Source: Paludibacter jiangxiensis (GTDB lineage: Bacteria > Bacteroidota > Bacteroidia > Bacteroidales > Paludibacteraceae). From it: a stretch of DNA of 52,190 bases. The translations under genes were made by a program, and so were the position numbers. The notes below the pieces were generated by a model that was not told the origin of the DNA, searched no databases, and worked only from the letters and a program-made list of their open reading frames with translations. Location of the stretch: contig CAMBSB010000020.1 in the NCBI GenBank assembly GCA_945870155.1, positions 1 through 52,190 on the forward strand. The letters are read 5' to 3'. Shown here one piece after another: positions 24,128 through 32,888 of this stretch (positions within the stretch are counted from its first letter, which is position 1; the number at the start of each line of letters is the position of its first letter).

Positions 24128-27100
24128 TTATTTTTTTCTGATTCCAGAACCGCCAATTGTTTTCTCAACATCAATATAAATTTTTGCTGATTTAATTTGA
24201 CCCCAATAATAATTAACTGTAACTGGAACTTCCAATTTAAATCCGCTATTAAGAACAGTATTATTATTCTTATATGTTAACGTATTTGTTGGATATACAC
24301 CTACAGGAGTTACTTCAACAAGTGGGAAGTTAGACATCGGAACAAATGTAGCAGGATTTGCTTGATTTAGATTTGTTTGAATTGTACCATCAACTACAAT
24401 TGAAGTTATTCCGTAGTATTGGAAATATGTAGAAGTTGAAGTAAATGCAAAGTCTCTCCAATCTTTGAAACTTACCATATCTTTAACATTCAATACAGTA
24501 CCAACATCACCAAAATCTTTACCATCAATAAATTTAGAACCAGCTGTAACAGTTGCAGTAATTGGTCTTACAAATTTAACTGGGAAGAAAGACTTACTAG
24601 AAATTGTTACATCATATTGAGTACCATTACAATAATTAGCTTTCAAACCGATATTACAATATAAATTAGCTACATCTACATTTAAAAGTTCTTTTGCTTT
24701 AGGTGAAGCGTTATTTAAATTAAGTTTTGTTCCAGTAATATAAGCAACAAGATCAGTTCCAAACATCAAATCTTTACCTGCATTAGCTACAGTGAATCCG
24801 AAAGGCTGTGTACCATGGAAATAGAAACTTGGAGAACTTAATCCAGCTAAAGATTGAACAGTAAATGCACCGGCTAAATCATTATTGAATTTACCATTTA
24901 CAGGATTAGTTTCACCAACAACTGGTACTTCAATATTATGTTTAACATATACATCTTTTTCAGTTGCACTTACATCAAACCAATATTCTAAAATCTTATT
25001 ATTATCAGTTAAAGTAAGAGAAGCTGGTTTAGAAGCTACGAATTTTACAGATAAGTTAATAGGTCCATATAAAGTTTTAAACTCTTGTTTTGGAACAAAT
25101 ACTGCACTATCTTTAAATTCAAATGAATTTCCTGTACCAATTTTAGTCCAAATAGTAGCACTAGAAACACTCCATTTCAACAAGTTCGAAGTTGTTGGAT
25201 CAAGTAAATCTGTAACTTCTTCAAATAATCCATCATTATTAGCAACATTAGGAGGAGTTTGTTGCAATGTATAAATTGAAAGGAATTCCTCTTTACTTAA
25301 ACCTACAAGATTATAGAATTTTTCATTCATAATTTGTGCTGTAGTAAATACTTTAGATACGTTTGCACAAAGATCTGTAGTTGAACCTAAATCAAAAGTT
25401 GTAACAGTAACTGCTGGTTTAGCAGGTTTATCATCAAGAATTAATTTAATATATCCAGTTTTCAATACACATGTTCCATTCATGAATCTCACTCTAACTA
25501 TTGGAGTGCGTCCTTGTGCAGCTGCAATTTGAGCTTGAGTATAAACTTTAGCTCTTACTGTACCTAAAGCAGTACCTGTAGTTGATGGATTAACGATTTC
25601 AATAAATTGTTGTTGATTTGTACTACTATTAACTCTATTATATACTATATCTTCATCTGCTGTATTTCCTGAATTTGGTGTTTTCAAGTCGAAAGCATAT
25701 GTCATATTGTAAGCACTAAAATCAAAACCAGCATTATTATAATAAGCTATAACATTATCAATAAGATTGATTGTACTTCCTTCAGCATATGGTAAATGAA
25801 CTATCAAAGCGTCATCAGCTCCAGTCCAACCATCTACTCCATTAACTTTAAGATCTTTTGCACCTTGTAAAGTAGTTGGATAAACAGGTTTAGAAGCTAA
25901 ATCTTTTCTAACCAATGTAATATTCTCGTATGAATATTTTGTATTGTATAATCTCACATATTGTGAAGTTACAACACGGAAAGAAGGATATTTAACATCG
26001 TTTACCAGAGTTGAAGTAACAGCACCTGTCGCAACATCTATACCAGATTCTTTAACTGCTTTTTCTGAAAGTGGCACTTGTAATGCAATAGAATTAAATG
26101 TTTCAGTAAATGACATAGGTCCATTTGGAGATATTGCATTATTTAAAACAGCTAAATCTTCAACTTTTACGTCAACATATAATTTACCACCTTGAATTCT
26201 ATTGAACATTGCTTTAACTTGAATAGCTACAGCAGATGGTGCCGCATACATACCAGTCGTAACAATATTTTTTGTTGGTAATACAACAAATGCCATACTG
26301 TCTTTTACAATATCTTGTTCTTTAATAAAGCTAGGATTCAAATGATAAGCAACAGTTACACTTGGAATAATAGAGTAATTACAAGGTGTTAAAAATGGTG
26401 AAAAATTCATAGCTTCAATACCATTAACATATAATGTAGGTATGAATTCTAAACTAGTCAAACGACTACTTAATGCACTGAAATTTAAACTCATTGCACT
26501 TGCAACTCCTTGGAATTTTACAGTTATACCAGCAAATGTTGCTTGAAGAGCAGCAATATCAGTTGTGTTCTTAGCAATATCAGTTGTGTTTTTATTCACA
26601 GTTGTTTGCAAAGAAGTAACTGTTGCTAGCAATGCAGTCAAATCTGTTTTAAGTTTTGCAATATCAGCAGTATGTGTTGTCACATTTGCTTGTAATGCAG
26701 TAATTAAAGCCAATTGTGCAGCAACATCACCTTTAAGTTTAGCAATGTCAGCTTGAGCAGCAGTTAAACCAGTTTCAACTACAGTAACCTTTGCTCCTAA
26801 AGTAGTAAGAGTTGCATTAGTTGTAGCAATAAAACTATTTACAGTTGTTTGAAGAGCTGTAAGATCAGTTTGTTTTGCAGCTGCAGCAATTTGAACCTTC
26901 ATAGCTGCAATATCAGCACTTGCTGAAGTTTTAAAAGCTTCTAAAGCAGCAATTGTTGTAGCTTGTGTTGTAATTTGAGCTTGCAATGCTGTAATTTGAG
27001 CTGTAGTTGCAGCACTTGCTACCTGACCTTGCAAAGTTGTAATTTTTGTTTCAGCTGCAGTCATCTGCGTTTTAAGTGCATTAATTTGAGCTGTTAATGC

Positions 27101-27280
27101 AGCGTTTGAAGCAGCATCAAGATCAGTCATTTGTTTTGTCAACGAAGCAACATCCGTAGTTAATTTTGAAATGTCGTCATCGTAATTCTTACAACCAGTA
27201 AATGTTACTAAAGAAGTAACTATAACCATCGCCATAACTCTGGTTATATTTTTCAATTTGATTTGAAATACTTTTTTCAT
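24128..27280 (-). CDS. large lipoprotein with N-terminal coiled coil
   Basis: 1050 residues. A lipoprotein signal peptide ends TFTGC with lipidated C30, followed by KNYDDDISKL, a start shared by many surface lipoproteins of Bacteroidota. Residues about 36-265 form a long Ala/Thr/Leu-rich coiled coil with heptad drift (ISKLTTDVASLTKQM; TTDIAKNTTDIAALQ). From about 270 to the end come several beta-rich domains with repeated PVxVNY/VKFV-type strands. A stalk-and-head surface protein anchored in the outer membrane is likely; the ligand is unknown. It has its own terminator and probably its own distant promoter. Confidence 0.75.
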   Translation of the reverse strand: MKKVFQIKLKNITRVMAMVIVTSLVTFTGCKNYDDDISKLTTDVASLTKQMTDLDAASNAALTAQINALKTQMTAAETKITTLQGQVASAATTAQITALQAQITTQATTIAALEAFKTSASADIAAMKVQIAAAAKQTDLTALQTTVNSFIATTNATLTTLGAKVTVVETGLTAAQADIAKLKGDVAAQLALITALQANVTTHTADIAKLKTDLTALLATVTSLQTTVNKNTTDIAKNTTDIAALQATFAGITVKFQGVASAMSLNFSALSSRLTSLEFIPTLYVNGIEAMNFSPFLTPCNYSIIPSVTVAYHLNPSFIKEQDIVKDSMAFVVLPTKNIVTTGMYAAPSAVAIQVKAMFNRIQGGKLYVDVKVEDLAVLNNAISPNGPMSFTETFNSIALQVPLSEKAVKESGIDVATGAVTSTLVNDVKYPSFRVVTSQYVRLYNTKYSYENITLVRKDLASKPVYPTTLQGAKDLKVNGVDGWTGADDALIVHLPYAEGSTINLIDNVIAYYNNAGFDFSAYNMTYAFDLKTPNSGNTADEDIVYNRVNSSTNQQQFIEIVNPSTTGTALGTVRAKVYTQAQIAAAQGRTPIVRVRFMNGTCVLKTGYIKLILDDKPAKPAVTVTTFDLGSTTDLCANVSKVFTTAQIMNEKFYNLVGLSKEEFLSIYTLQQTPPNVANNDGLFEEVTDLLDPTTSNLLKWSVSSATIWTKIGTGNSFEFKDSAVFVPKQEFKTLYGPINLSVKFVASKPASLTLTDNNKILEYWFDVSATEKDVYVKHNIEVPVVGETNPVNGKFNNDLAGAFTVQSLAGLSSPSFYFHGTQPFGFTVANAGKDLMFGTDLVAYITGTKLNLNNASPKAKELLNVDVANLYCNIGLKANYCNGTQYDVTISSKSFFPVKFVRPITATVTAGSKFIDGKDFGDVGTVLNVKDMVSFKDWRDFAFTSTSTYFQYYGITSIVVDGTIQTNLNQANPATFVPMSNFPLVEVTPVGVYPTNTLTYKNNNTVLNSGFKLEVPVTVNYYWGQIKSAKIYIDVEKTIGGSGIRKK

Positions 27281-27771
27281 AAATTCTTTTTTTTGTTTTT
27301 TTTGTTAATTAATTAAAATTATTTTTATAGTTTGCTTTTTAATTTGAAACTCGACAAAATAAATTTGATTTTCCACTACTCATAAGTAGCAAAAATCACG
27401 TTAATGGATTAGCTTTTCCTCATACTTAATTAGTTTTAAATAATTACTAGATATGCTCATATGATAAAAAAATCGATGCAAAATTGAAAAAATAAATCTT
27501 CATAAAAAAACGATAATGCAGTAATTTCTGATTATCCGGTAATATAAGTGTTTATTTGGTCAAAACAATGATTGTATTGCATTCTTTTTTAGTGTTTACG
27601 CGTAAAATTGATAGATTTATTAGTTATTTTTAATAAATTTCATTTTTACATTGATATACTATGCGTTTACAATCACTATACACATTGCGAATATTGTCGG
27701 CAAAGGTATAATAACTAAATGAAATACGCAATATATTTATAAAGTTTTTTAAAGAAAATCATTATTTAATA
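27281..27771. other. upstream region of the coiled-coil lipoprotein
   Basis: AT-rich with no gene. A well-formed promoter lies at its far end (27701-27731), implying a leader of about 410 nt. Confidence 0.5.
27701..27731 (-). promoter_or_regulatory. promoter upstream of the coiled-coil lipoprotein
   Basis: Minus-strand TTG (27731-27729), 20-nt spacer, TACCTTTG (27708-27701). It fits the Bacteroides promoter consensus. It starts 40 bp after the LytTR stop and 420 bp before the lipoprotein ATG. Confidence 0.55.
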
Positions 27772-28167
27772 TCATTCTATTTCAAACCTGCTTTTAATAT
27801 CGTTTAAATATGCCCTGGAAATTATCATTTCCTTTTCTTCGTAAGGTGGAAGTAAGGCACATTTTCGTGATTTTAATTCAATAGAGCTAAAAAACTTTAG
27901 ATTTACTATGTATGATTGGCTAATTTGAATAAAATCGTGATTCTCAAAATGTTTAATAATATCTTTTGATGTTGTATTTAGTTTTAATTTAATTGTTTCG
28001 GCATTCTCTAAATGTGCTTTCCACAAACTTCTTTCGGATTTATCGTCTTTGGTAAATTCAAAATATACAACACTTTTTTTATTGATAAACCTTAATCCTA
28101 TTAATGTCTGAAATGCAATATAATTTATTTTTTGATTCGACTCGGACTTTAACTTGGCTTTCATCAT
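27772..28167 (-). CDS. LytTR DNA-binding domain regulator
   Basis: 131 residues; MM start, the second Met (28162-28164) is equally possible. The body is a single LytTR domain: KKSVVYFEFTKDD strand, LWKAHLENAETIKLKL, DIIKHFENHDFIQISQSYIVNLKFFSSIE, and the closing EMIISRAYLNDIKSRF. There is no receiver domain, so it is a stand-alone transcription factor rather than a two-component response regulator. It lies upstream of the coiled-coil lipoprotein gene on the same strand and may regulate it or itself; this is inference. Confidence 0.85.
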   Translation of the reverse strand: MMKAKLKSESNQKINYIAFQTLIGLRFINKKSVVYFEFTKDDKSERSLWKAHLENAETIKLKLNTTSKDIIKHFENHDFIQISQSYIVNLKFFSSIELKSRKCALLPPYEEKEMIISRAYLNDIKSRFEIE

Positions 28168-28194
28168 TTACAAATAATGTTCTTTATTGTACTA

Positions 28195-28221
28195 CCCTGC
28201 CCCCCAACCCCCTGAAGGGGG
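28195..28221 (+). repeat. GC-rich palindromic repeat R10 (solo)
   Basis: CCTGCCCCCCAA tract, then CCCCCTGAAGGGGG. Seven bases later comes TAGCGCGTT (28228-28236), a 9-mer also found beside R13. No inverted partner is seen nearby. Confidence 0.75.
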
Positions 28222-28946
28222 AGTTTTTAGCGCGTTAATAAGTTTTCACACTAAAAAGGAGTTTAGTTTCATTTATATTTTTATTTAACACCTAATATGA
28301 CCAATTTTTCAATAAAACATCGACATTTTTTTGTTTTAATATGATAAAACTTGAAATTTTAGGACCTGAGTAGTAATATGTTTTGAATCAATTTTATTCG
28401 ATTAAAAACAGTTTTTTAATTATTATGCAAAGATGCAATTTATTTTTTGAATTTTGCTATATTTTTCTCTGAATTTTTCACGTGTTTTTATTTATTTTTT
28501 TTGTATTGAATTTTTGACCCCGCCAGTGCTTATTCGACTCCCACTTGCAAAACATTGTTGTTGGTTTTCTGTATATGTTATTTTCATAGTTTGCTAATTA
28601 TACTACTAAAATAAGATTTAACAAAAATTCCAACCCTGCCTGCAGCAGGTAGGCACAATAGGCACAATAGAAATTAAAACTTAACTTTCGCAAGTAGCTA
28701 ATTAGAAAGATAATTATCAGACACGCAAGTATATGATAAACAATTTTTGTGGTTTTTGAGTCTTCTTTGTGCCTTTTGTGTTACAGTATAAAAGCTATAA
28801 CACAAAGTAACACAAAATTTTACACAACCAACGGTCAGCGACCTAAGGGAGATAAAGTTGCACAAAAATATTCTTCAAAACAATAAGTTACTTATGTGCT
28901 TGTATTTCTTTGTATAAAAAAAATTAAAATTACAATCAATTAGAGC

Positions 28947-29143
28947 TTATATAAGTTAGACACTTATTGAATAATATTTTGTTGAACGCAAAGAACGCAA
29001 AGTTGCTAAGCCTCAAAGAAAAACTTCTAAGTTTTTCACTTTGCGTACTTTGCGTATATTTGATGATACAATAATTGGCATATTTAAACTTTGCGTTCTT
29101 TGCGTTTATCTGTAAATTTTAAGAAATTCACTAACTTATATAA
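28947..29143. mobile_element. MITE-like element, copy B (197 bp)
   Basis: Same 13-bp terminal inverted repeats TTATATAAGTTAG and same interior as copy A at 20397-20624, lacking the extra GC-rich stretch of about 31 bp. Confidence 0.8.
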
Positions 29144-29374
29144 TGGCTATTATAAATCAAATAATTTAATAACTTACGAAAGTTGAGTTAATAAGAATAA
29201 AGAAAGCACACAATAGACAAATACCGATTGGTATTTTAAGAGTTTAGACTCGAGATTAATATCAAAAGTATTTTTTTTAATGTGAACTATTGTGCCTAAT
29301 GTGGTTCATTCTTTAATTTGGTAAATTAGAACTAATTATATTTATACTTTAAAATTTAATCAGATAATTGTTTT

Positions 29375-29382
29375 TATCTTTG
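29375..29382 (+). promoter_or_regulatory. -7 box for the HAD phosphatase gene
   Basis: TATCTTTG, perfect TAnnTTTG, 204 bp before the ATG. The leader would include the 48-bp duplication and the heptamer array. Confidence 0.4.
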
Positions 29383-29411
29383 TATTCGGTTTTTTTGGGA
29401 AGAACCAAGAG

Positions 29412-29507
29412 ACCCCCAACCCCCAAATGGGGGCTTTAAGACCAAGTTATTGAAACATAAACCCCAACCCCCAAATGGGGGCTTTAAGGCCAAGTTAATG
29501 AAACATA
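29412..29507 (+). repeat. 48-bp tandem duplication carrying palindromes R11 and R12
   Basis: Two 48-bp units (29412-29459, 29460-29507) with only a few differences. Each has CCCCAACCCCCAAATGGGGG followed by CTTTAAG-CCAAGTTA. The flank matches that of R2 beside the DUF559 gene. Confidence 0.85.
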
Positions 29508-29511
29508 GAAC

Positions 29512-29574
29512 ACGAAACACGAAACTTGAAACCAGAAACACGAAACTCAAAACACGAAACCCGAAACAAAAAAC
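29512..29574 (+). repeat. heptamer tandem array, consensus ACGAAAC
   Basis: Nine in-phase 7-bp units, the reverse complement of the GTTTCGT array at 15074-15185. It ends 11 bp before the phosphatase ATG. Confidence 0.85.
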
Positions 29575-29585
29575 AATTAATTATT

Positions 29586-30239
29586 ATGATAAAACTTATT
29601 ATTTTCGATCTCGATGGCACTTTACTTGATACACTGGAAGATTTAGCCGGCAGTGTAAATTATGCATTAGCAAAAAACAATTTTCCAATCCATAGCATTG
29701 AATCATATAAATATTTTATAGGAAATGGAGTTAATAATTTGATAGAAAGTGCTTTGCCTGCTGAATATCGAAAAACAGAAATGCATGCAAAGATTAAAGC
29801 AGATTTTATTGAAAATTATTTTAGTCATGCCGATATTCTAACAAAGCCTTATCCGGGCATCGTTCATTTGCTTAAAAGCTTAGATGCTGAGGGTTACAAA
29901 TTAGCAGTAGCTTCAAATAAAGTGCATGAAGCTACAGTAAGTTTAGTAAAAAGATTTTTTGCTGAAATTAATTTTGTTTCCATTTTAGGCCAGCGTGAAG
30001 GTTTTCCAACAAAACCAAATCCATCGATACTTGAAGAAATAATTTATAAGTCAGGTTTTGATAAATCAGAAGTATTATATGTAGGCGATTCGGGTGTAGA
30101 TGTGGCCTGTGCGTATAATGCTAAAGTAAAATTTGCAGGTGTATTATGGGGCTTTCGTCCACTTAAAGAACTTGAGGAGGTCGGAGCAAGTGTATTTGTA
30201 AATACATCAGAGGAATTAATGTCAATAATAAAAGACTAG
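29586..30239 (+). CDS. HAD-superfamily phosphatase, phosphoglycolate-phosphatase-like
   Basis: 217 residues from the ATG at 29586. A longer frame starting at 29526 would translate the heptamer array and is rejected. Motif I is IFDLDGTLLDT, motif II the Ser of LAVASNK, motif III the lysine in FPTKPNPS, and motif IV VLYVGDSGVDV. Subfamily IA with a helical cap. Gph enzymes remove 2-phosphoglycolate, but pyrophosphatases and sugar phosphatases share these motifs, so the substrate is open. An inverted pair of GC-rich repeats begins 3 bp after the stop. Confidence 0.85.
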   Translation: MIKLIIFDLDGTLLDTLEDLAGSVNYALAKNNFPIHSIESYKYFIGNGVNNLIESALPAEYRKTEMHAKIKADFIENYFSHADILTKPYPGIVHLLKSLDAEGYKLAVASNKVHEATVSLVKRFFAEINFVSILGQREGFPTKPNPSILEEIIYKSGFDKSEVLYVGDSGVDVACAYNAKVKFAGVLWGFRPLKELEEVGASVFVNTSEELMSIIKD

Positions 30240-30242
30240 CTG

Positions 30243-30265
30243 GCCCCCTAACCCCCTAAAGGGGG
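30243..30265 (+). repeat. GC-rich palindromic repeat R13
   Basis: CCCCCTAA tract then CCCCCTAAAGGGGG, starting 3 bp after the phosphatase stop. TAGCGCGTT follows at 30271-30279. Inverted partner of R14. Confidence 0.8.
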
Positions 30266-30591
30266 AATTCTAGCGCGTTGTTTAATTTTATCATTAATTA
30301 AGTCTCAATTTATCGTATTTTTTTAACTGTTATTTAAATTAGAAGTTTAAAACAATATAAATGTTTTATACCATTGGAAAAGTTCTGATTAGATTATTTA
30401 AGTGAATATCGCAGTTATATAATACTTACAAAACTGAGTTTGATATTTTTATGCAGATTTTCGTAATTATTCACCACAAATCAAATAGTGTAGATCATTA
30501 ATTTCAAAAAAAGCTCATAATCAAAATAATACTTAATATGTCAATAATAGAGATTTAATTATTCATTTAATATTAATGCCCCCTGATTATT

Positions 30592-30613
30592 CCCCCTTTA
30601 GGGGGTTAGGGGG
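30592..30613 (-). repeat. GC-rich palindromic repeat R14
   Basis: CCCCCTTTAGGGGG then TTAGGGGG; outward tract towards ctaB, about 27 bp from the ctaB stop. Confidence 0.8.
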
Positions 30614-30640
30614 CAGGGCTAGGGACAGAGTATTTAAAGA

Positions 30641-31501
30641 CTAAAATAAGTGAAAAACTATCAGTAATAGCATGAAAATCATCATATAGACATTGATACT
30701 TATAAATGATTTTCTAAAATTCAGTTCTGTAACATTTCCAAACGAAAGTTTAGTAAACACACCAATAAATATAAGATTCAAGGCAAAAATTATTATAAAG
30801 AAGGTGAGTGAAATGTTTACTAAGAATAATGGCACAATTATAGAAGAGAAAGAAGTTGCCAAAACCCAAGCAAATATAATTAATTTCAAATTTGGAGCAT
30901 TAACAGCTTGATTGATCGTTTTAAAGCCGGCTTCTTCGTATTCTTTTCCATACTTTAGCATAAGTAACCAAAAATGGGGTATTTGCCAAATAAAGAGGAA
31001 AAAAGCGATAAAAATTATGGTTGAGTCAAAAACATAACCACCTGCGGCTGTCCAACCCATCAAAGCAGGTATGGCTCCAACCATTGAGCCCGGTACAACA
31101 GCAAACGCGCTAACTCTTTTAAGATTTGTATAAATAATATTGTACCAAACCAGATTAATAAGACCCAGAAGAGCAGTAGTAGCGTCAAAAATAAAATACA
31201 GCATCAATAATCCTACAAGAGTAAATGCAATTGAAATAATCCAACCATTTAGTAATGAAATTTTACCTGATGGAATAGGTCTGTTTTTGGTTCTTGCCAT
31301 TAAAGCATCATATTTGCTTTCCTGACATTCGTTCATTGCACTTGAACCACCGGCAAGTAAAAAAATTGATATAATGAGGTATACTATCTGTATATCAAAC
31401 TGTCCGGCAAAAACCATGTAACCGGTTACAGTTGTGAAACTTACAGCTAAGCTAACGCGGTATTTTATTAATGCTAAAATCAATTTAAAATGATTATTCA
31501 T
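30641..31501 (-). CDS. ctaB: protoheme IX farnesyltransferase (heme O synthase)
   Basis: 286 residues, UbiA family, eight or nine membrane helices. It attaches farnesyl to heme B, giving heme O for the terminal oxidase. The first polyprenyl-diphosphate site is NECQESKYDALMARTKNRP (57-75), with N57 and D65; the motif is slightly atypical since the first acidic position is N/E rather than D. It is the last gene of the caa3 oxidase unit and its ATG directly follows the coxB stop. A heme A synthase (CtaA) is not seen in the window. Confidence 0.92.
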   Translation of the reverse strand: MNNHFKLILALIKYRVSLAVSFTTVTGYMVFAGQFDIQIVYLIISIFLLAGGSSAMNECQESKYDALMARTKNRPIPSGKISLLNGWIISIAFTLVGLLMLYFIFDATTALLGLINLVWYNIIYTNLKRVSAFAVVPGSMVGAIPALMGWTAAGGYVFDSTIIFIAFFLFIWQIPHFWLLMLKYGKEYEEAGFKTINQAVNAPNLKLIIFAWVLATSFSSIIVPLFLVNISLTFFIIIFALNLIFIGVFTKLSFGNVTELNFRKSFISINVYMMIFMLLLIVFHLF

Positions 31502-32416
31502 TTATTTTAATTCTTTCAAATATTGGGTAATTTGTTCTATTTCAGTGTCGCTAATCAATCCTTTGTACGATTTCATTAATCCTTTGGGATAACCATCTAC
31601 TATTTGAGCATCAGGTTCATTTATCGAAGTTTTAATATAGGCGTCGTCTACTTTTATGTCTTTCTTAATGCCGTTAGTGTTTAAATTGCGCATATTGCCA
31701 TAAATACCTTTAAAACTTGGACCTACAACTTTTGAGCCATCAAGAGAATGACAGGCAATACAACCGTTTTTTTCAAGTAATTTTAAGCCCAATGAATTGT
31801 CTGCCTTTTTTACCGGTAAAGCTTTTAACCACATATCAAACTCTTCCTGACTTACAACTTTGATTAAACTCATCATATACGAATGGTTTAAACCACAATA
31901 CACAGTACAGTAAATGTCAAAATCTCCAAGTTTTCCGGGTATAAACCATGTGTAATTATCTTTTTGTGGTACCATGTCTTCTTTAATTCTAAAACCGGGA
32001 ACAGAAAAACCATGTAAAACATCTTTGGATGCTAAGTTTACTTTAACGGCCTTATTAATAGGCACTACCATAGTATCTGACATTTTATTGCCTTTGTATT
32101 CAAATTCGAATTTCCACATCGAACCTATCGCGGTAACTTCCATTGCATCTTTTGGAACATTACGCATAGGGATAAAGCCTTCCCAACCAATATAAAACAT
32201 ATACAGTACCAATATCATTGGTATAGTAATCCATGTGATTTCTAATAAAGAATTATCCTTAATTTGTACTGCAGGTTTACCTTTTTTTCGATTGTATTTG
32301 ATTACGAAGTAAATCATTAACCCTGTTAGTACAACAAGAAAGAATACAGAGATTCCGGTAATAATTAGAAATGCTGAATCTACACCCTGAACAAAGTTTG
32401 ATGAATTATCGAACAT
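31502..32416 (-). CDS. coxB: cytochrome c oxidase subunit II with fused cytochrome c (caa3 type)
   Basis: 304 residues. Two N-terminal membrane helices (about 14-40 and 60-80) precede the CuA cupredoxin domain with H135, C170, C174, H178 and M181. The residue between the two cysteines that is usually Glu is V172. A C-terminal class I cytochrome c follows: C219-x2-C222-H223 and a likely axial Met in KGLMKSY. The fused heme marks a caa3-type enzyme that takes electrons from cytochrome c or directly from a quinol-oxidising complex. Gene order here is coxA, coxC, coxD, coxB, ctaB. Confidence 0.93.
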   Translation of the reverse strand: MFDNSSNFVQGVDSAFLIITGISVFFLVVLTGLMIYFVIKYNRKKGKPAVQIKDNSLLEITWITIPMILVLYMFYIGWEGFIPMRNVPKDAMEVTAIGSMWKFEFEYKGNKMSDTMVVPINKAVKVNLASKDVLHGFSVPGFRIKEDMVPQKDNYTWFIPGKLGDFDIYCTVYCGLNHSYMMSLIKVVSQEEFDMWLKALPVKKADNSLGLKLLEKNGCIACHSLDGSKVVGPSFKGIYGNMRNLNTNGIKKDIKVDDAYIKTSINEPDAQIVDGYPKGLMKSYKGLISDTEIEQITQYLKELK

Positions 32417-32549
32417 AGATATTTAATTTTATTTTGTAAGTTTAATAAGTAATAATGAATCGTTAGCAATTTAGCAAAAAATCCTTTTCTTCGAATCCAT
32501 AAGTAATGGCATTTTAGATGATTAGGAATTAAAGTAATTCATTTTGAAT

Positions 32550-32834
32550 TTACCTGAAAGCATAATCGATAAAAGTAATAACAAGTATCAATGCAAAGAG
32601 GACAAACACCATGGCAACCAAAATTCGAAGCAATAAACTTTCGTATTTTAAATGCATAAAGTTCGATAGAACTAGATATGCTTTAGCTCCTGCTATTAAA
32701 AGTGCTACAGTTACTGTTAACGCACCTAAATGTATTGAAGTTACACTTATAGTTATAAATGTAAGGAACAATAGAATTAATAAAATTTTGACTAATGTTT
32801 TATATTCAATTGTATGTGTTGTGTTATTTGCCAT
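32550..32834 (-). CDS. coxD: cytochrome c oxidase subunit IV
   Basis: 94 residues with three membrane helices (about 11-31, 34-53, 65-92). Matches the small COX4-type subunit of caa3/bo3 oxidases, with HTIEYKTLVKILLILLFLTF and YLVLSNFMHLKYE. It aids assembly and stability of the CuB site. Placement between subunits III and II supports the call. Confidence 0.85.
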   Translation of the reverse strand: MANNTTHTIEYKTLVKILLILLFLTFITISVTSIHLGALTVTVALLIAGAKAYLVLSNFMHLKYESLLLRILVAMVFVLFALILVITFIDYAFR

Positions 32835-32888
32835 GGCTATATACTTGATAATAAATAATTTAATGTTTAATTGATTATGTTATTACAA

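Larger units (their letters stand above)
28168..29585. other. 1.4-kb repeat-rich divergent gap
   Basis: Between LytTR (-) and the HAD phosphatase (+). It holds the palindromic repeat R10, a CCTGCCTGCAGCAGGTAGG hairpin at 28635-28653, MITE copy B, the -7 box of the phosphatase gene, a 48-bp tandem duplication and a heptamer array. I see no gene. Confidence 0.7.
30240..30640. other. convergent gap bounded by inverted repeats
   Basis: R13 and R14 sit near its two ends. The 326 bp between them are AT-rich, with no recognisable gene. No separate terminator is seen, so the palindromes themselves may stop transcription from both sides. Confidence 0.6.

Noticed and set aside
29526-29585. 20-residue N-terminal extension of the HAD phosphatase (KPETRNSKHETRN)
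   Set aside because: It translates the heptamer array. The family start is MIKLIIFDLDG at 29586.
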